A DNA stretch of 64,000 nt from Acidobacteriota bacterium (GTDB lineage: Bacteria > Acidobacteriota > Blastocatellia > Pyrinomonadales > Pyrinomonadaceae). Positions 8,982-17,990 of this stretch are shown here, one piece after another. Position 1 is the first letter of the stretch. Every line of letters starts with the position of its first letter. The translations under genes were made by a program, and so were the position numbers. The stretch is taken from contig JAHBSI010000003.1 of NCBI GenBank assembly GCA_019639195.1, forward strand, positions 310,001-374,000, read 5' to 3'. The notes under the pieces were generated by a model, which made no database searches, was not told the DNA's origin, and was given only the letters and a program-made list of their open reading frames with translations.

Positions 8982-9274
8982 TCTTTTAAAGCTTTGCCTT
9001 TCACTCGCGACCGTCTAAGGCGGCCGCTGCCGTCTAAAAGGCAAACAAGCATAATGACGGATTAGGAAAAACTTAGTCAATCACCGCCATCAAATATATA
9101 GGCCGGGATCAGAAAGCGAGAGGCCAGAACGCAATAGTCGGGCGTTTTTAATGCTCGTGGGGCTGATCCCCGGATTCGTATATTCGCGGCTTACCGGCCA
9201 GCACAAAGTTCGAGTCAAGGCCGTTTTGATACTTTTTTTCGGAATTTTTCGGTGCGTGGTAGTATTTTATAGGT
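8982..9274. other. Divergent intergenic region between typA and the PIN/TRAM gene
   Basis: About 290 bp without a convincing gene. It must hold the typA promoter (minus) and that of the PIN/TRAM operon (plus). A TTGATA-like hexamer occurs at 9226-9231, but no well-spaced -10 element follows it, so I do not assign a promoter. Near typA there is a GC-rich imperfect repeat (CCGTCTAA twice, about 9012-9038). Confidence 0.4.
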
Positions 9275-10435
9275 ATGAAGTTCGACGTGCTGATCATCAG
9301 AATAGGGTTTGTTGCCCTGCTGGCATTGGGTGGCTATTTGCTGAATCCGCTTGCCAGGAGCAGCCACCTGAGTTTGCTTTTAGGGAATAACCCGAGTTTG
9401 AAGCAGATCTTGTCGGTAGTTTTTGGTGCGTTGGTGGCGGTCGCCATTATCGTTATCGAGATAAGGGCCCGCAAGGCCTCACTTAAGACGCTTATTGGTG
9501 CGGCAGTTGGTTCGATATTGGGTATCATCGGCGCGTTCCTCATCGGCGTTCTCATCTCGATCCAAAAAGAATCTGCGGTTTCGGCCGAAATGCAAACATT
9601 TCTTACGATCTCGCTTGCCTTCTTTATGGGGTACGTCGGGCTGATGGTCGGTGCGGCGAAAGGCGATTTCATAGACCTTTCGGCACTCGGCGGCATTTTT
9701 AGCGACAAGGCAGTAAAACGTGATTACAAGATCCTCGATACTTCGGTGATCATCGACGGACGCATCGCGGATGTTGCGGAGACAGGCTTTTTGAGCGGTT
9801 CTCTCATCATCCCGAATTTCATCCTCGCAGAACTCCAGCAGGTCGCGGATTCGGCTGATTCTTCGAAACGTCAGCGTGGCCGCCGCGGGCTTGATATGCT
9901 CCAGCGGCTTCGTAACAACAGCAAGCTCGACATTCAGATCGTCGAAACGGACTTTCCGGCAATCAAAGAGGTGGATCTCAAGCTTATCGAACTCGGGCTG
10001 CAGATTGACGCCGTTATCATCACGAACGACTTTAATCTTAACAAGGTCTCGCAGCTTCGCGGGGTCGCCGTTCTGAATATTAACGAACTTGCTAACGCAT
10101 TGAAGCCCGTGGTCCTGCCCGGTGAAGCGATGCGTGTCTATATCCTCAAAGAGGGCAAGGAATATAACCAGGGCGTTGCGTACCTGGATGACGGGACGAT
10201 GGTCGTTGTGGACAATGCGCGCAAGCTGATCGGAAAGACAGCCGACATCGCCGTCACCAGCGTGCTCCAGACGACCGCGGGCAAGATGATCTTCGGCAGG
10301 CTCTGGGAAGAAAAGCACGCAGAAGACAGTTCGAATTCCCAGACCGCCATTCACGACTCGCGTTCGCTCGGTTTTCGCCGAGCCACACGCGAACTTCGGC
10401 AAACAACAATTATCGAAGAGGTCGAACACTCTTAA
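9275..10435 (+). CDS. PIN/TRAM-domain integral membrane protein (YacL-like)
   Basis: A 386-residue protein with four hydrophobic helices in the first ~130 residues, then a cytoplasmic PIN nuclease domain starting LDTSVIIDGRIADV (about 150-163), with the acidic residues and ITNDFNLNKV (about 249-258), and a C-terminal TRAM RNA-binding segment (about 290-350). This matches the YacL family found next to ispD/ispF in many bacteria. PIN plus TRAM suggests an RNA-processing role at the membrane, but the physiological substrate is unknown. The ispDF gene starts 21 bp downstream, consistent with an operon. Confidence 0.9.
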   Translation: MKFDVLIIRIGFVALLALGGYLLNPLARSSHLSLLLGNNPSLKQILSVVFGALVAVAIIVIEIRARKASLKTLIGAAVGSILGIIGAFLIGVLISIQKESAVSAEMQTFLTISLAFFMGYVGLMVGAAKGDFIDLSALGGIFSDKAVKRDYKILDTSVIIDGRIADVAETGFLSGSLIIPNFILAELQQVADSADSSKRQRGRRGLDMLQRLRNNSKLDIQIVETDFPAIKEVDLKLIELGLQIDAVIITNDFNLNKVSQLRGVAVLNINELANALKPVVLPGEAMRVYILKEGKEYNQGVAYLDDGTMVVVDNARKLIGKTADIAVTSVLQTTAGKMIFGRLWEEKHAEDSSNSQTAIHDSRSLGFRRATRELRQTTIIEEVEHS

Positions 10436-10456
10436 CCGCGACCGTTTCGCCCGCTT

Positions 10457-11635
10457 ATGACGGCCTTGATGAATACAGCGATCATCGTCGCCGCCGGCAC
10501 CGGAACACGCTTCGGCGGCCACACACCGAAACAATTCGTTCATCTTGCAGGCCGGCCGATCCTTTGGCGTTCGATCGAGAAATTCGACCGATGCGAAGAG
10601 ATCGGTTCGATCGTCGTTGTCGTTGCCGATGAGTTTGTCGAGCAAACCCGTGCGTTGGTTGCCGCGGCGAGGTTCGATACGCCCATCGAGATAGTCGTCG
10701 GCGGTGCGACGCGTGCTGGATCGACTGCGAACGGCCTCAAGACGATCAAGCATCAAGAAGGGATCGTTCTTGTGCACGACGCGGCTCGTCCGCTCGTGAG
10801 CGGGGATGATATTCGCGAGGTCATACTCGCGGCCGAGGAAGTTGGGGCAGCGTGCCTTGCCTCTCAGGTCGCGGATACAATAAAGCGCGTTGTCGATGGC
10901 AAGATCAGGGAGACGATCGATCGCACGTCATTGATGTCCGCCCAAACGCCACAAGGTTTTAGGATTGAGCTGCTCAGGCGTGCGTTTGCCGCCGGAACTG
11001 ACCCTTCGAACGTGACGGATGAGTGCTCCCTCGTGGAAAGCCTCGGTGAGCACGTAAAGATCGTGCCGGCTACGTCCGCAAATATGAAGATCACGACGCC
11101 GGATGACCTTAAGGTCGCCGAAGCCATTCTCACTGGAGTGGCGGGTGCCGTACCGCGAGTCGGCTTCGGAACTGACATTCACCGACTTGAATCCGGCGGA
11201 CCGTTGAAACTCGGCGGGGTTGCGATCGACTGCGAATTTCAGGCGGTCGGCCATTCGGACGGCGATGTGCTGCTGCATGCGGTGACCGACGCAATTCTCG
11301 GAGCTCTTGCGGCGGGCGATATCGGAGCTCATTTCTCAGATTCGAGCGAAGAATGGCGAGGTGCGGACAGCCGTATCTTTCTTGAGAAAGCGGTTAGAAT
11401 GGTGACAGAAGAGAGTCTTGCAGTCGGCAATATTGACGCCGTCATTGACCTCGAAAGGCCGAAGCTCCGACCGTTTATCGACGAGATGCGACAGAATCTG
11501 GCCGATTTGACCGGTCTCGATGCGAGTCGGATCAGCGTAAAGGCGAAGACGCGCGAGGGACTGGGAGCGATCGGCGAATCTCGTGCGATATCAGCCACGG
11601 CGACGGTGCTGCTCTTTAGTGTGTGCAGATCTTGA
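10457..11635 (+). CDS. ispDF: Bifunctional IspD/IspF isoprenoid enzyme
   Basis: A fusion of 2-C-methyl-D-erythritol 4-phosphate cytidylyltransferase (IspD) with 2-C-methyl-D-erythritol 2,4-cyclodiphosphate synthase (IspF), two non-consecutive steps of the MEP isoprenoid pathway. The IspD half has AAGTGTRFGG at about 12-21 and PKQF just after it, plus VHDAARP near 108. The IspF half begins at RVGFGTDIHRL (about 234-244), with the zinc ligands in the DIH motif and the GHSDGDVLLHAVTDAILGA signature. The total of 392 residues fits known fusions. An alternative start at an ATG four codons in is equally possible. It follows the PIN/TRAM gene and precedes the phosphorylase gene by 5 bp. Confidence 0.95.
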   Translation: MTALMNTAIIVAAGTGTRFGGHTPKQFVHLAGRPILWRSIEKFDRCEEIGSIVVVVADEFVEQTRALVAAARFDTPIEIVVGGATRAGSTANGLKTIKHQEGIVLVHDAARPLVSGDDIREVILAAEEVGAACLASQVADTIKRVVDGKIRETIDRTSLMSAQTPQGFRIELLRRAFAAGTDPSNVTDECSLVESLGEHVKIVPATSANMKITTPDDLKVAEAILTGVAGAVPRVGFGTDIHRLESGGPLKLGGVAIDCEFQAVGHSDGDVLLHAVTDAILGALAAGDIGAHFSDSSEEWRGADSRIFLEKAVRMVTEESLAVGNIDAVIDLERPKLRPFIDEMRQNLADLTGLDASRISVKAKTREGLGAIGESRAISATATVLLFSVCRS

Positions 11636-11640
11636 TACCA

Positions 11641-12957
11641 ATGCGTCCACAAGACATCATCAAACAAAAACGGGACGGCAAGGCGCTTAGCGACGGCGAG
11701 ATCGCCGAGTTCATCAGAGGTGTTTGGACCGGCGTGTGGGAAGATTATCAGATCACGGCGCTTGTGATGGCGATGTTCGTCAACGGCCTCACTCTCCGAG
11801 AGCAGAACACGATCACGCGCGAGATGCTCGAATCCGGGAAGGTGATGGACTTCTCTGATATTGATGCTCCGAAGGCAGATAAACATTCGACAGGCGGCGT
11901 TGGTGATAAGACATCGCTCGTTATCGCACCGGCGCTTGCGGCATGTGGTGTTGCGGTGCCGATGATCTCGGGTCGCGGCCTTGGGCACACAGGCGGCACG
12001 CTCGACAAACTCGAGGCGATCCCCGGATACAACGTGCGGCTTTCGTTCGCAGAAATAAAGCGGGCGATGAAGCACTGCGGCTTTGCACTTGCCGGTCAAA
12101 CGGACGAGATCGCTCCGGCAGACAGGAAACTCTACGCACTTCGCGATGCGACGGCTACGGTGCCTTATATTCCTCTTATCGTTGCGTCGATAATGTCAAA
12201 AAAACTTGCGGAGGGCCTCGACGCCCTCGTCCTTGACGTAAAGACGGGAAAGGGAGCATTTATTAGCGAGCTTTCGGAGTCAAAGCGGCTCGCATCGGCC
12301 TTGTGCGCAACCGGAAAAGCGTTTGGCGTTGACACGCAGGCTCTCGTTACGGATATGACCGAACCTCTTGGCCTTTACGTCGGGAATGCGTTGGAAACTT
12401 ACGAATGTCTGCTAATTCTTCGCAACGAAACGCCGAGAGAGGCCTTGCGCACACGTGAGTTGTCGGTGGAACTGGCATCGAACGTGCTTGTGCAATGCGG
12501 TATCGAAAGGACGCCCGCAAAGGCACGCGAACGCATTTTGGAAGTTATCGCGGACGGCTCGGCCTTGGAAAGATTTCGTCAGAATATCGAGCTTCAGGGA
12601 GGCGACCCGCGGATCTGCGAAAAGCCTGAAAAGTTGATCAAGACGAGGCTTGCCGAAACACGAATTCTCGCCGATGCGAGCGGATTCATCAAAGATGTCG
12701 ATTCGCTTGTGGTCGGTGACTGCGTCTCTGCCGTCGGCGGCGGCCGCGTAAAGGCCTCTGATTCGGTAGATCACGCGGTTGGCTTTAAGTGCATTGCAAA
12801 GATCGGTGACCGCGTCAAAAAGGGCGATACGGTCGGAATACTGCTTACCCGCACGGCAAAAGCGGCTCTGCCTGTTAGCGAAAAGCTCAAAGGTGCATAT
12901 AAAATATCGCCCGAAGAACCAAAACCGATACGACTCGTTCGTGCGAGGATCAAATGA
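11641..12957 (+). CDS. Thymidine/pyrimidine-nucleoside phosphorylase
   Basis: Cleaves thymidine, uridine or deoxyuridine with phosphate to the base and (deoxy)ribose 1-phosphate in pyrimidine salvage. The class signature DKHSTGGVGDKTSLVIAPALAACG starts near residue 79, followed by MISGRGLGHTGGTLDKLE with its phosphate- and substrate-binding residues. Its 438 residues fit DeoA/Pdp. I place the start at the ATG at 11641, just past the ispDF stop, because family members begin MRxxDII at that point; an upstream in-frame start would overlap ispDF. The stop overlaps the next ATG (ATGA), tying it to the nucleoside-type BMP transporter genes. Confidence 0.92.
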   Translation: MRPQDIIKQKRDGKALSDGEIAEFIRGVWTGVWEDYQITALVMAMFVNGLTLREQNTITREMLESGKVMDFSDIDAPKADKHSTGGVGDKTSLVIAPALAACGVAVPMISGRGLGHTGGTLDKLEAIPGYNVRLSFAEIKRAMKHCGFALAGQTDEIAPADRKLYALRDATATVPYIPLIVASIMSKKLAEGLDALVLDVKTGKGAFISELSESKRLASALCATGKAFGVDTQALVTDMTEPLGLYVGNALETYECLLILRNETPREALRTRELSVELASNVLVQCGIERTPAKARERILEVIADGSALERFRQNIELQGGDPRICEKPEKLIKTRLAETRILADASGFIKDVDSLVVGDCVSAVGGGRVKASDSVDHAVGFKCIAKIGDRVKKGDTVGILLTRTAKAALPVSEKLKGAYKISPEEPKPIRLVRARIK

Positions 12958-14015
12958 AAATTTCTCGTTTCATATTATTGGCCGCAACTGCCCTCGCGGC
13001 ATTTGCGCTGAGCGGCTGCAGCTCCACGAAGGCCCTGCCGCAAACTGGCTGCCATAAGAATATCGGCATCGTTTTTGATATCGGAGGCAAGAATGATCGG
13101 TCTTTCAACGCGGCCGCCTGGGAAGGGGTCAAGCGTGCACAGCGGGAGCTGAATATTTGCCTTTATGACGTCGAACCGGGCGATCCAACGTCGATCGAGC
13201 CGGCGATGCGGGCGTTTGCCGAACGCGATTTCGACCTGGTTTTCGGCGTCGGCTTTGCGCAAGGGCCGATAATGCAGAAGGTTGCGACAGATTATCCGAA
13301 CGTGCATTTTGCGATCGTCGATGGCGTGATCTTCGAAGCCGACGGTAAGACGCCGAAGAAGAATGTTGCATCGCTCGTCTTTCGCGAACACGAAGGTTCT
13401 TATCTCGTCGGGATGATCGCGGCCTACAAATCAAAGTCAGGTGTGCTCGGCTTTGTCGGCGGTATGGACATTCCGCTGATACATAAGTTCGAGACCGGTT
13501 ATGAGGAAGGTGCGCGTTCCGTGAATCCGAACATCCGCGTGATCGACAACTACGTCGGCGTTACGGACTCGGCGTGGAATAATCCAGGCAAGGGCAAGGA
13601 ACTAGCACTTTCGCAGATCGAGAACGGAGCCGATGTTATCTTTACGGCCGCGGGCAATTCCGGCCTTGGCGTCTTTGATGCCGTCGAGCAATACGGCATT
13701 GATCCGAAGACCGGTGAGGCGAGAAAATTCGTCATCGGCGTTGACTCGAATCAGAACGGCGTCAAACCCGGATTTGTACTGACATCAATGGTAAAGCGCG
13801 TGGATAATGCGGTATTCGATGTCGTCAAAGATGTGGTCGAGGGGAAGTTCCAGGGGGGCTTCCATGCATTTGGCCTTGATAAGGATGGCGTCGCGTACGC
13901 CCTCGACGACTACAACCGCAAATTGATCCCGCAAGATGTGATCGATAGGGTCGAGGAAGCGAAAAAGAAGATCATCTCTGGCGAGATCAAGGTCACGGAC
14001 GCAATGGCGAAATAA
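12954..14015 (+). CDS. BMP-family ABC transporter substrate-binding lipoprotein
   Basis: A 353-residue solute-binding lipoprotein of the PnrA/BmpA (basic membrane protein) family, typically binding purine or pyrimidine nucleosides. The lipobox LSGC puts the lipidated cysteine at residue 22. Family features include [15 protein letters not shown] (about 35-49), [10 protein letters not shown] (about 95-104) and [10 protein letters not shown] near residue 260. It overlaps the phosphorylase gene by 4 bp and precedes the ABC ATPase by 5 bp. The context suggests nucleoside uptake feeding the phosphorylase. No permease genes follow. Confidence 0.93.
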   Translation: MKISRFILLAATALAAFALSGCSSTKALPQTGCHKNIGIVFDIGGKNDRSFNAAAWEGVKRAQRELNICLYDVEPGDPTSIEPAMRAFAERDFDLVFGVGFAQGPIMQKVATDYPNVHFAIVDGVIFEADGKTPKKNVASLVFREHEGSYLVGMIAAYKSKSGVLGFVGGMDIPLIHKFETGYEEGARSVNPNIRVIDNYVGVTDSAWNNPGKGKELALSQIENGADVIFTAAGNSGLGVFDAVEQYGIDPKTGEARKFVIGVDSNQNGVKPGFVLTSMVKRVDNAVFDVVKDVVEGKFQGGFHAFGLDKDGVAYALDDYNRKLIPQDVIDRVEEAKKKIISGEIKVTDAMAK

Positions 14016-14020
14016 CGGAT

Positions 14021-15511
14021 ATGCTTGAGCTTCGAAACATCACAAAAACATTCGGTTCCGTGGTCGCAAACCGCGATGTGTCATTTACGGTCGAAAAGGG
14101 CAAGATCCACGCCATCGTCGGCGAGAACGGCGCTGGAAAGTCCACCATAATGAAGATCGCCTACGGCTTTTACAACGCCGATTCGGGCGAGATCCTCTTC
14201 GACGGACGCGAGGTCTCGATCAAGACGCCGCACGACGCCATCGCACTCGGCATCGGTATGGTCCATCAGCATTTTATGCTCGTTGAGGCAATGACCGTCG
14301 CCGAGAACATCATCCTCGGTGCCGAGACGGGATCACCCATAAATCTCGATCTAGAGAAGGCAGAGACGGAGATCCGAAAACTTTCCGAAGACCTGAAACT
14401 CGGCGTCGATCCGAGAGCGATGGTCGAAGATCTGTCGGTTGGGCAGCAGCAGAGGGTTGAACTCCTGAAGGCCCTTTATCGTCACGCCGATCTGCTTATC
14501 CTTGATGAACCAACGGCGGTTCTGTCGCCCCAAGAGGTCGAAGATTTCTTTGCTATCCTTCGCCGAATGCGTGACCAGGGAAAGACGATAATAATTATTA
14601 CGCACAAGCTCGACGAAGTGCTCGCGATCTCTGATGAAGTGACCGTGATGCGTGACGGCAAGGTCGTCGGGAACGTGAAAACGAGCGAGACGAATGCGAA
14701 GGAATTAGCTCGTATGATCGTTGGACGCGATGTATTGCTGCGGGTCGAGAAGCCCGACGCGCATCCGACCGGCAATGTGCTCGAGGTCGGGCATCTTTCC
14801 GTCAAAGGCCGGCACGAGGTCGCCGTTGATGACGTCACTTTCGCCGTGAAGGCAGGTGAGATCGTCGGCATCGCCGGTATTGAAGGAAACGGCCAGACCG
14901 AGCTGATCGAATGCCTCGCGGGACTTGCGAAAGCGGTTTCGGGCGTCATTTCATTTGACGGCAGCGACATCACGTCAACGTCGGCCCGTAAGAGAAAGGA
15001 GCTTGGTATCGCTCACATACCGGAAGATCGACATCGGCGCGGCTTGCTGTTGAATTCTGATCTTGCGGAAAATTCGATCCTTGGCGTGCATTATCGTCCG
15101 CCGATCGCGTCTGCGGGTCTTATCAGCAGCACCGCGGTCGAACAGCGCGTCAAAGAGATAATTGAGAATTTTGACGTTCGTCCCCCGAACGCAGAACTGC
15201 CCGCCAGAGCCCTTTCCGGCGGTAATCAGCAGAAGCTTATCATTGGACGCGAATTCGAGATCGAGCCGCGTCTCCTGCTCGTTTCACAACCTACGCGGGG
15301 CGTCGATATCGGTGCCATCGAATTCATTCACCGCAAACTCATCGAGCTTCGCGATTCGGGTGCGGCAATACTCCTCGTATCTGCCGAACTCGAAGAAGTG
15401 ACCGCTCTCGCCGACCGCCTCCTTGTCATCCGAGAAGGCAAGATCGTCGGGGAAGTCGATCCGAAAACCACCTCGGTCGAAGACATCGGCCTGATGATGA
15501 CGGGTGGTTAG
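14021..15511 (+). CDS. Duplicated-domain ABC transporter ATPase (nucleoside/sugar type)
   Basis: A 496-residue protein with two ABC domains in tandem, as in YufO/RbsA-type importers. The first domain has Walker [10 protein letters not shown] (about 35-43), signature [15 protein letters not shown] and Walker [14 protein letters not shown]. The second domain has a degenerate P-loop GIEGNGQTE (about 288-296), the signature [14 protein letters not shown] and a degenerate Walker B ([12 protein letters not shown], lacking the usual acidic pair), which is usual for the non-hydrolysing half. With the BMP lipoprotein upstream it should power nucleoside import, but the two membrane permeases normally encoded next to it are absent here. 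Confidence 0.93.
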   Translation: MLELRNITKTFGSVVANRDVSFTVEKGKIHAIVGENGAGKSTIMKIAYGFYNADSGEILFDGREVSIKTPHDAIALGIGMVHQHFMLVEAMTVAENIILGAETGSPINLDLEKAETEIRKLSEDLKLGVDPRAMVEDLSVGQQQRVELLKALYRHADLLILDEPTAVLSPQEVEDFFAILRRMRDQGKTIIIITHKLDEVLAISDEVTVMRDGKVVGNVKTSETNAKELARMIVGRDVLLRVEKPDAHPTGNVLEVGHLSVKGRHEVAVDDVTFAVKAGEIVGIAGIEGNGQTELIECLAGLAKAVSGVISFDGSDITSTSARKRKELGIAHIPEDRHRRGLLLNSDLAENSILGVHYRPPIASAGLISSTAVEQRVKEIIENFDVRPPNAELPARALSGGNQQKLIIGREFEIEPRLLLVSQPTRGVDIGAIEFIHRKLIELRDSGAAILLVSAELEEVTALADRLLVIREGKIVGEVDPKTTSVEDIGLMMTGG

Positions 15512-15524
15512 GCACTGCAATTTT

Positions 15525-16067
15525 CTAGAATCCTTGTTCGCCGAACAACGTTGCACCGTTTCCTTTAGGAGAAACATTGGCGACCTTGACGGGGTTGTCA
15601 GCGACCCATTTACTAAAGTATTTGACTACTTTCGAGGCGTCCTCCTCGTGACCGATCGGCACGGGAAGTCTGTAGTCTTTACAGTACATGACCTGAACGT
15701 TGCTGCGAACGTACTTGGCTGTTGATCGCACCCTTAGGGAAAGAGTGCTGCCCTCAAATTTACATGCCGTTACGTATTTCCGGTAACCGATCAACTCCTT
15801 GCGTAACGAGGAGCTGTTGTCATCGATCCAAATGTCGGTCGGAGTAATGCGAACGATCGCCGATCCGCGCGCAGTGTCGGCAAGGTCGGTGGTGTCTACA
15901 AGATGCTGCCATTCGTCAGCCGAATATTGCCAGACGCAGATCGGCGGCGTCTTATTCCTAACTTTTCGCTTGTGATTGTCATTTAGCTTCTCTCCCACCT
16001 TTACCGCCACGACGATCAACGCCATGCCGATCACCCCCACCAAAGGCCCGGCAGCGCCATCGTTCAC
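15525..16067 (-). CDS. Membrane-anchored protein of unknown function
   Basis: About 180 residues, with one N-terminal hydrophobic segment (GPLVGVIGMALIVVAVKVG) and a soluble remainder rich in charged residues and beta-type patterns. I do not recognise the family. The start is uncertain: the GTG at 16067 lacks a ribosome site, whereas a strong GGAGG at 16096-16100 lies 4 bases before an in-frame ATT (16091-16089). A further ATG at 16025 would delete part of the membrane anchor. Longer reading into the aminotransferase gene is not supported. It is 56 bp downstream of the aminotransferase stop, so co-transcription is plausible. Confidence 0.65.
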   Translation of the reverse strand: MNDGAAGPLVGVIGMALIVVAVKVGEKLNDNHKRKVRNKTPPICVWQYSADEWQHLVDTTDLADTARGSAIVRITPTDIWIDDNSSSLRKELIGYRKYVTACKFEGSTLSLRVRSTAKYVRSNVQVMYCKDYRLPVPIGHEEDASKVVKYFSKWVADNPVKVANVSPKGNGATLFGEQGF

Positions 16068-16123
16068 ACGAAATAAAAGGAAAGTGAAAATTGTGCCTCC
16101 TTCGTCAGTAGCGCAAAAGCATA

Positions 16124-17314
16124 TCAATCGGTGCCGAAAAGTCGCTTCATCTCGGCGACCACACGTTCGAGATTCTCCATTGAGGTCGCGTAGGAGATGC
16201 GGAGGAATCCATCGGCACCAAATCCGGATCCGTCGGTGACAACGACGTGTGCTTTTTTTAGGAGGCACGCGGCGATGTCGGCCGAAGCCGCAAACTTAGC
16301 ACCGAGCATACCACGCACATCCACGAACGCATAGAACGCACCCTCCGGCATTTGGCATTTGAATCCGCGAACTGCATTTAGCGCGGGGATCAGCCAGTCG
16401 CGGCGGCGTTCGTATTCGGCGGTCATCGAGCTGACAGCGGAGATCGTTTCGTCATAGTTCTCGAGCGCCTTGGCGCAGGCATACTGGACGAACGTGGTCG
16501 GATGCGTTGCAGAATGGCTCTGCAGCTTGACGATCGCCTTCGTCCAGTCCGGGTTCGCAATGGTGTATCCGATGCGCCAGCCGGTCATCGCAAAGGTCTT
16601 TGAAAAACTGCCAGCCACACAGACGAAGTCGCGAACTTCCTTTGGCAAAACTGCTGAAGAGAACGGCATTGACGGCGGATATGCAAAGAACAAATAGCAT
16701 TCATCGGTGAGCACGTAAACGCCACGCGACGCACATAGCTCGATGATTCGAACCAGTTCGCCTTGCGGGACGACGCGGCCGGTCGGGTTGTTTGGCGAAT
16801 TTATGATCAGCAGTTTCGTTCTGTCGCCGATCGCGGATTCGACCATATCAGCGGTCAATACGAAGCCGTTCGCCTCAGTTTCAATATACTTGGGTATCGC
16901 TCTGCAGAAATGTGCGATCTCGGGGAACGTTACCCAGTAAGGCTTCGGGATAAGAACTTCGTCGCCGGGGTTCAACAATGTGCAGGCCGCATTGAATAAA
17001 GCTTGTTTGCCCCCGCACGAGGCTGCTATCTCCTGCGGAGTGAGTTCCGCCCCGAACTCTTTCGAGTAGAAATCAACAATTGAATTGCGGAATTTCGCAA
17101 GCCCGGCGGCCGGCGTGTATTTCGTAAGGCCGGTGTGGAGGCCCTCGATCGCAAGATCTTTAATGAATTCCGGCGTATCAAAATCAGGCTCGCCAACCGA
17201 AAGGTCTATCACCTCAATGCCTTTTGCACGCATTTCGGATGCCATTTGGGCAGCGATCATCGTCGATGAACCGTGCATCGCCGCAACATTCTCAGATTCA
17301 GGGAAATCAGCCAT
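16124..17314 (-). CDS. PLP-dependent aminotransferase, class I/II (aspartate aminotransferase-like)
   Basis: A fold-type I aminotransferase of 396 residues. The PLP-binding lysine is K239 in SFSKTFAMTGWRIGY. NSPNNPTGRV (about 172-181) and DECYLFFAY (about 204-212) supply the other cofactor contacts, and RISYATS near the C-terminus carries the substrate-carboxylate arginine. This is the AspC/aromatic subgroup Ib type, likely moving the amino group between aspartate or another amino acid and 2-oxoglutarate; exact specificity is not clear. The gene is followed by a small membrane protein and preceded by coaD on the same strand (60 bp gap). Confidence 0.92.
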   Translation of the reverse strand: MADFPESENVAAMHGSSTMIAAQMASEMRAKGIEVIDLSVGEPDFDTPEFIKDLAIEGLHTGLTKYTPAAGLAKFRNSIVDFYSKEFGAELTPQEIAASCGGKQALFNAACTLLNPGDEVLIPKPYWVTFPEIAHFCRAIPKYIETEANGFVLTADMVESAIGDRTKLLIINSPNNPTGRVVPQGELVRIIELCASRGVYVLTDECYLFFAYPPSMPFSSAVLPKEVRDFVCVAGSFSKTFAMTGWRIGYTIANPDWTKAIVKLQSHSATHPTTFVQYACAKALENYDETISAVSSMTAEYERRRDWLIPALNAVRGFKCQMPEGAFYAFVDVRGMLGAKFAASADIAACLLKKAHVVVTDGSGFGADGFLRISYATSMENLERVVAEMKRLFGTD

Positions 17315-17373
17315 ACGAAGATTCTAGCGTTTAATCAATGGGAAGCGAACTTGAAAGGCATGAGGCGGCAGAG

Positions 17374-17865
17374 CTATCGGGCCAATTTCTCGCGCATCTT
17401 CGTTTCGACCAAATCAGGAATTAGGCCTTCGATCCTGCCGCCGAGCAGAAAGACCTCTTTCATCAGCGATGAGGACACATACGAATATTCTTCACCCGCC
17501 ATGAGGAAAACCGTTTCGATCGACGGCTCGAGACGGCGATTCATCAAGGCCATTCGAAGCTCGTATTCATAATCGCTGACGGCACGTATCCCGCGGATGA
17601 TCGCCGATGCGTTGATGGAGCGGGCAAATTCGGCGGTCAGGCCCGAGAAACTCTCGACCGACAGAAGACAGCCGTCGCGATCTACGTCTTTGAGGACCTC
17701 GCGGATCGTTTCACAACGTTCCTCGACCGAGAACATTGGCTTCTTTTCCGGATTGTTGAGTACCGCTACGACGATCTCATCGAAAAGCGGCGTCGAACGT
17801 TCCAAAATGTCGAGGTGTCCGTTGGTCAGCGGGTCAAAAGAGCCGGGAAATATCGCTTTTCGCAT
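17374..17865 (-). CDS. coaD: Phosphopantetheine adenylyltransferase
   Basis: Transfers AMP from ATP to 4'-phosphopantetheine to give dephospho-CoA, the penultimate step in CoA synthesis. The nucleotidyltransferase motif GSFDPLTNGHLDI (residues 8-20, TxGH) is intact, as are RGIRAVSDYEYELRMALMNRRL (about 92-113) and YSYVSSSLMKEV (about 127-138). The length of 163 residues is standard. A 12-bp palindrome lies 15 bp upstream of the start and may be part of its promoter. Confidence 0.96.
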   Translation of the reverse strand: MRKAIFPGSFDPLTNGHLDILERSTPLFDEIVVAVLNNPEKKPMFSVEERCETIREVLKDVDRDGCLLSVESFSGLTAEFARSINASAIIRGIRAVSDYEYELRMALMNRRLEPSIETVFLMAGEEYSYVSSSLMKEVFLLGGRIEGLIPDLVETKMREKLAR

Positions 17866-17880
17866 CGTCGTGTAAATACT

Positions 17881-17902
17881 TTGTAATTACAATTTGTAAT
17901 TA
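17881..17902. promoter_or_regulatory. AT-rich palindrome/direct repeat upstream of coaD
   Basis: TTGTAATTACAA (17881-17892) is a perfect 12-bp palindrome, and TTGTAATTA recurs at 17894-17902, 13 bp further on. It sits 15 bp before the coaD start and about 100 bp before the divergent HAD gene. It could be an operator or simply the AT-rich part of the coaD promoter; no regulator is identified. Confidence 0.35.
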
Positions 17903-17990
17903 TTTCGTCACCCCACTGTCAATTTGCTTTCAAAGCAGCTTGGGTGGTGTTAGAATTCAGCCATATTCGAAGAGCTTAGTTTGAGTTTGA

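Noticed and set aside
9220..9275. Sigma-70 promoter for the PIN/TRAM gene
   Set aside because: TTGATA is present, but no -10 element lies at 16-18 bp spacing, so it is not assigned.
9479..10777. Long minus-strand reading frame (432 codons)
   Set aside because: It lies opposite the PIN/TRAM gene and ispDF and shows no domain; it reflects codon bias of the plus-strand genes.
16125..16268. N-terminal extension of the small membrane protein into the aminotransferase gene
   Set aside because: It overlaps conserved aminotransferase codons in another frame and is Arg/Cys-rich, typical of a shadow reading frame.
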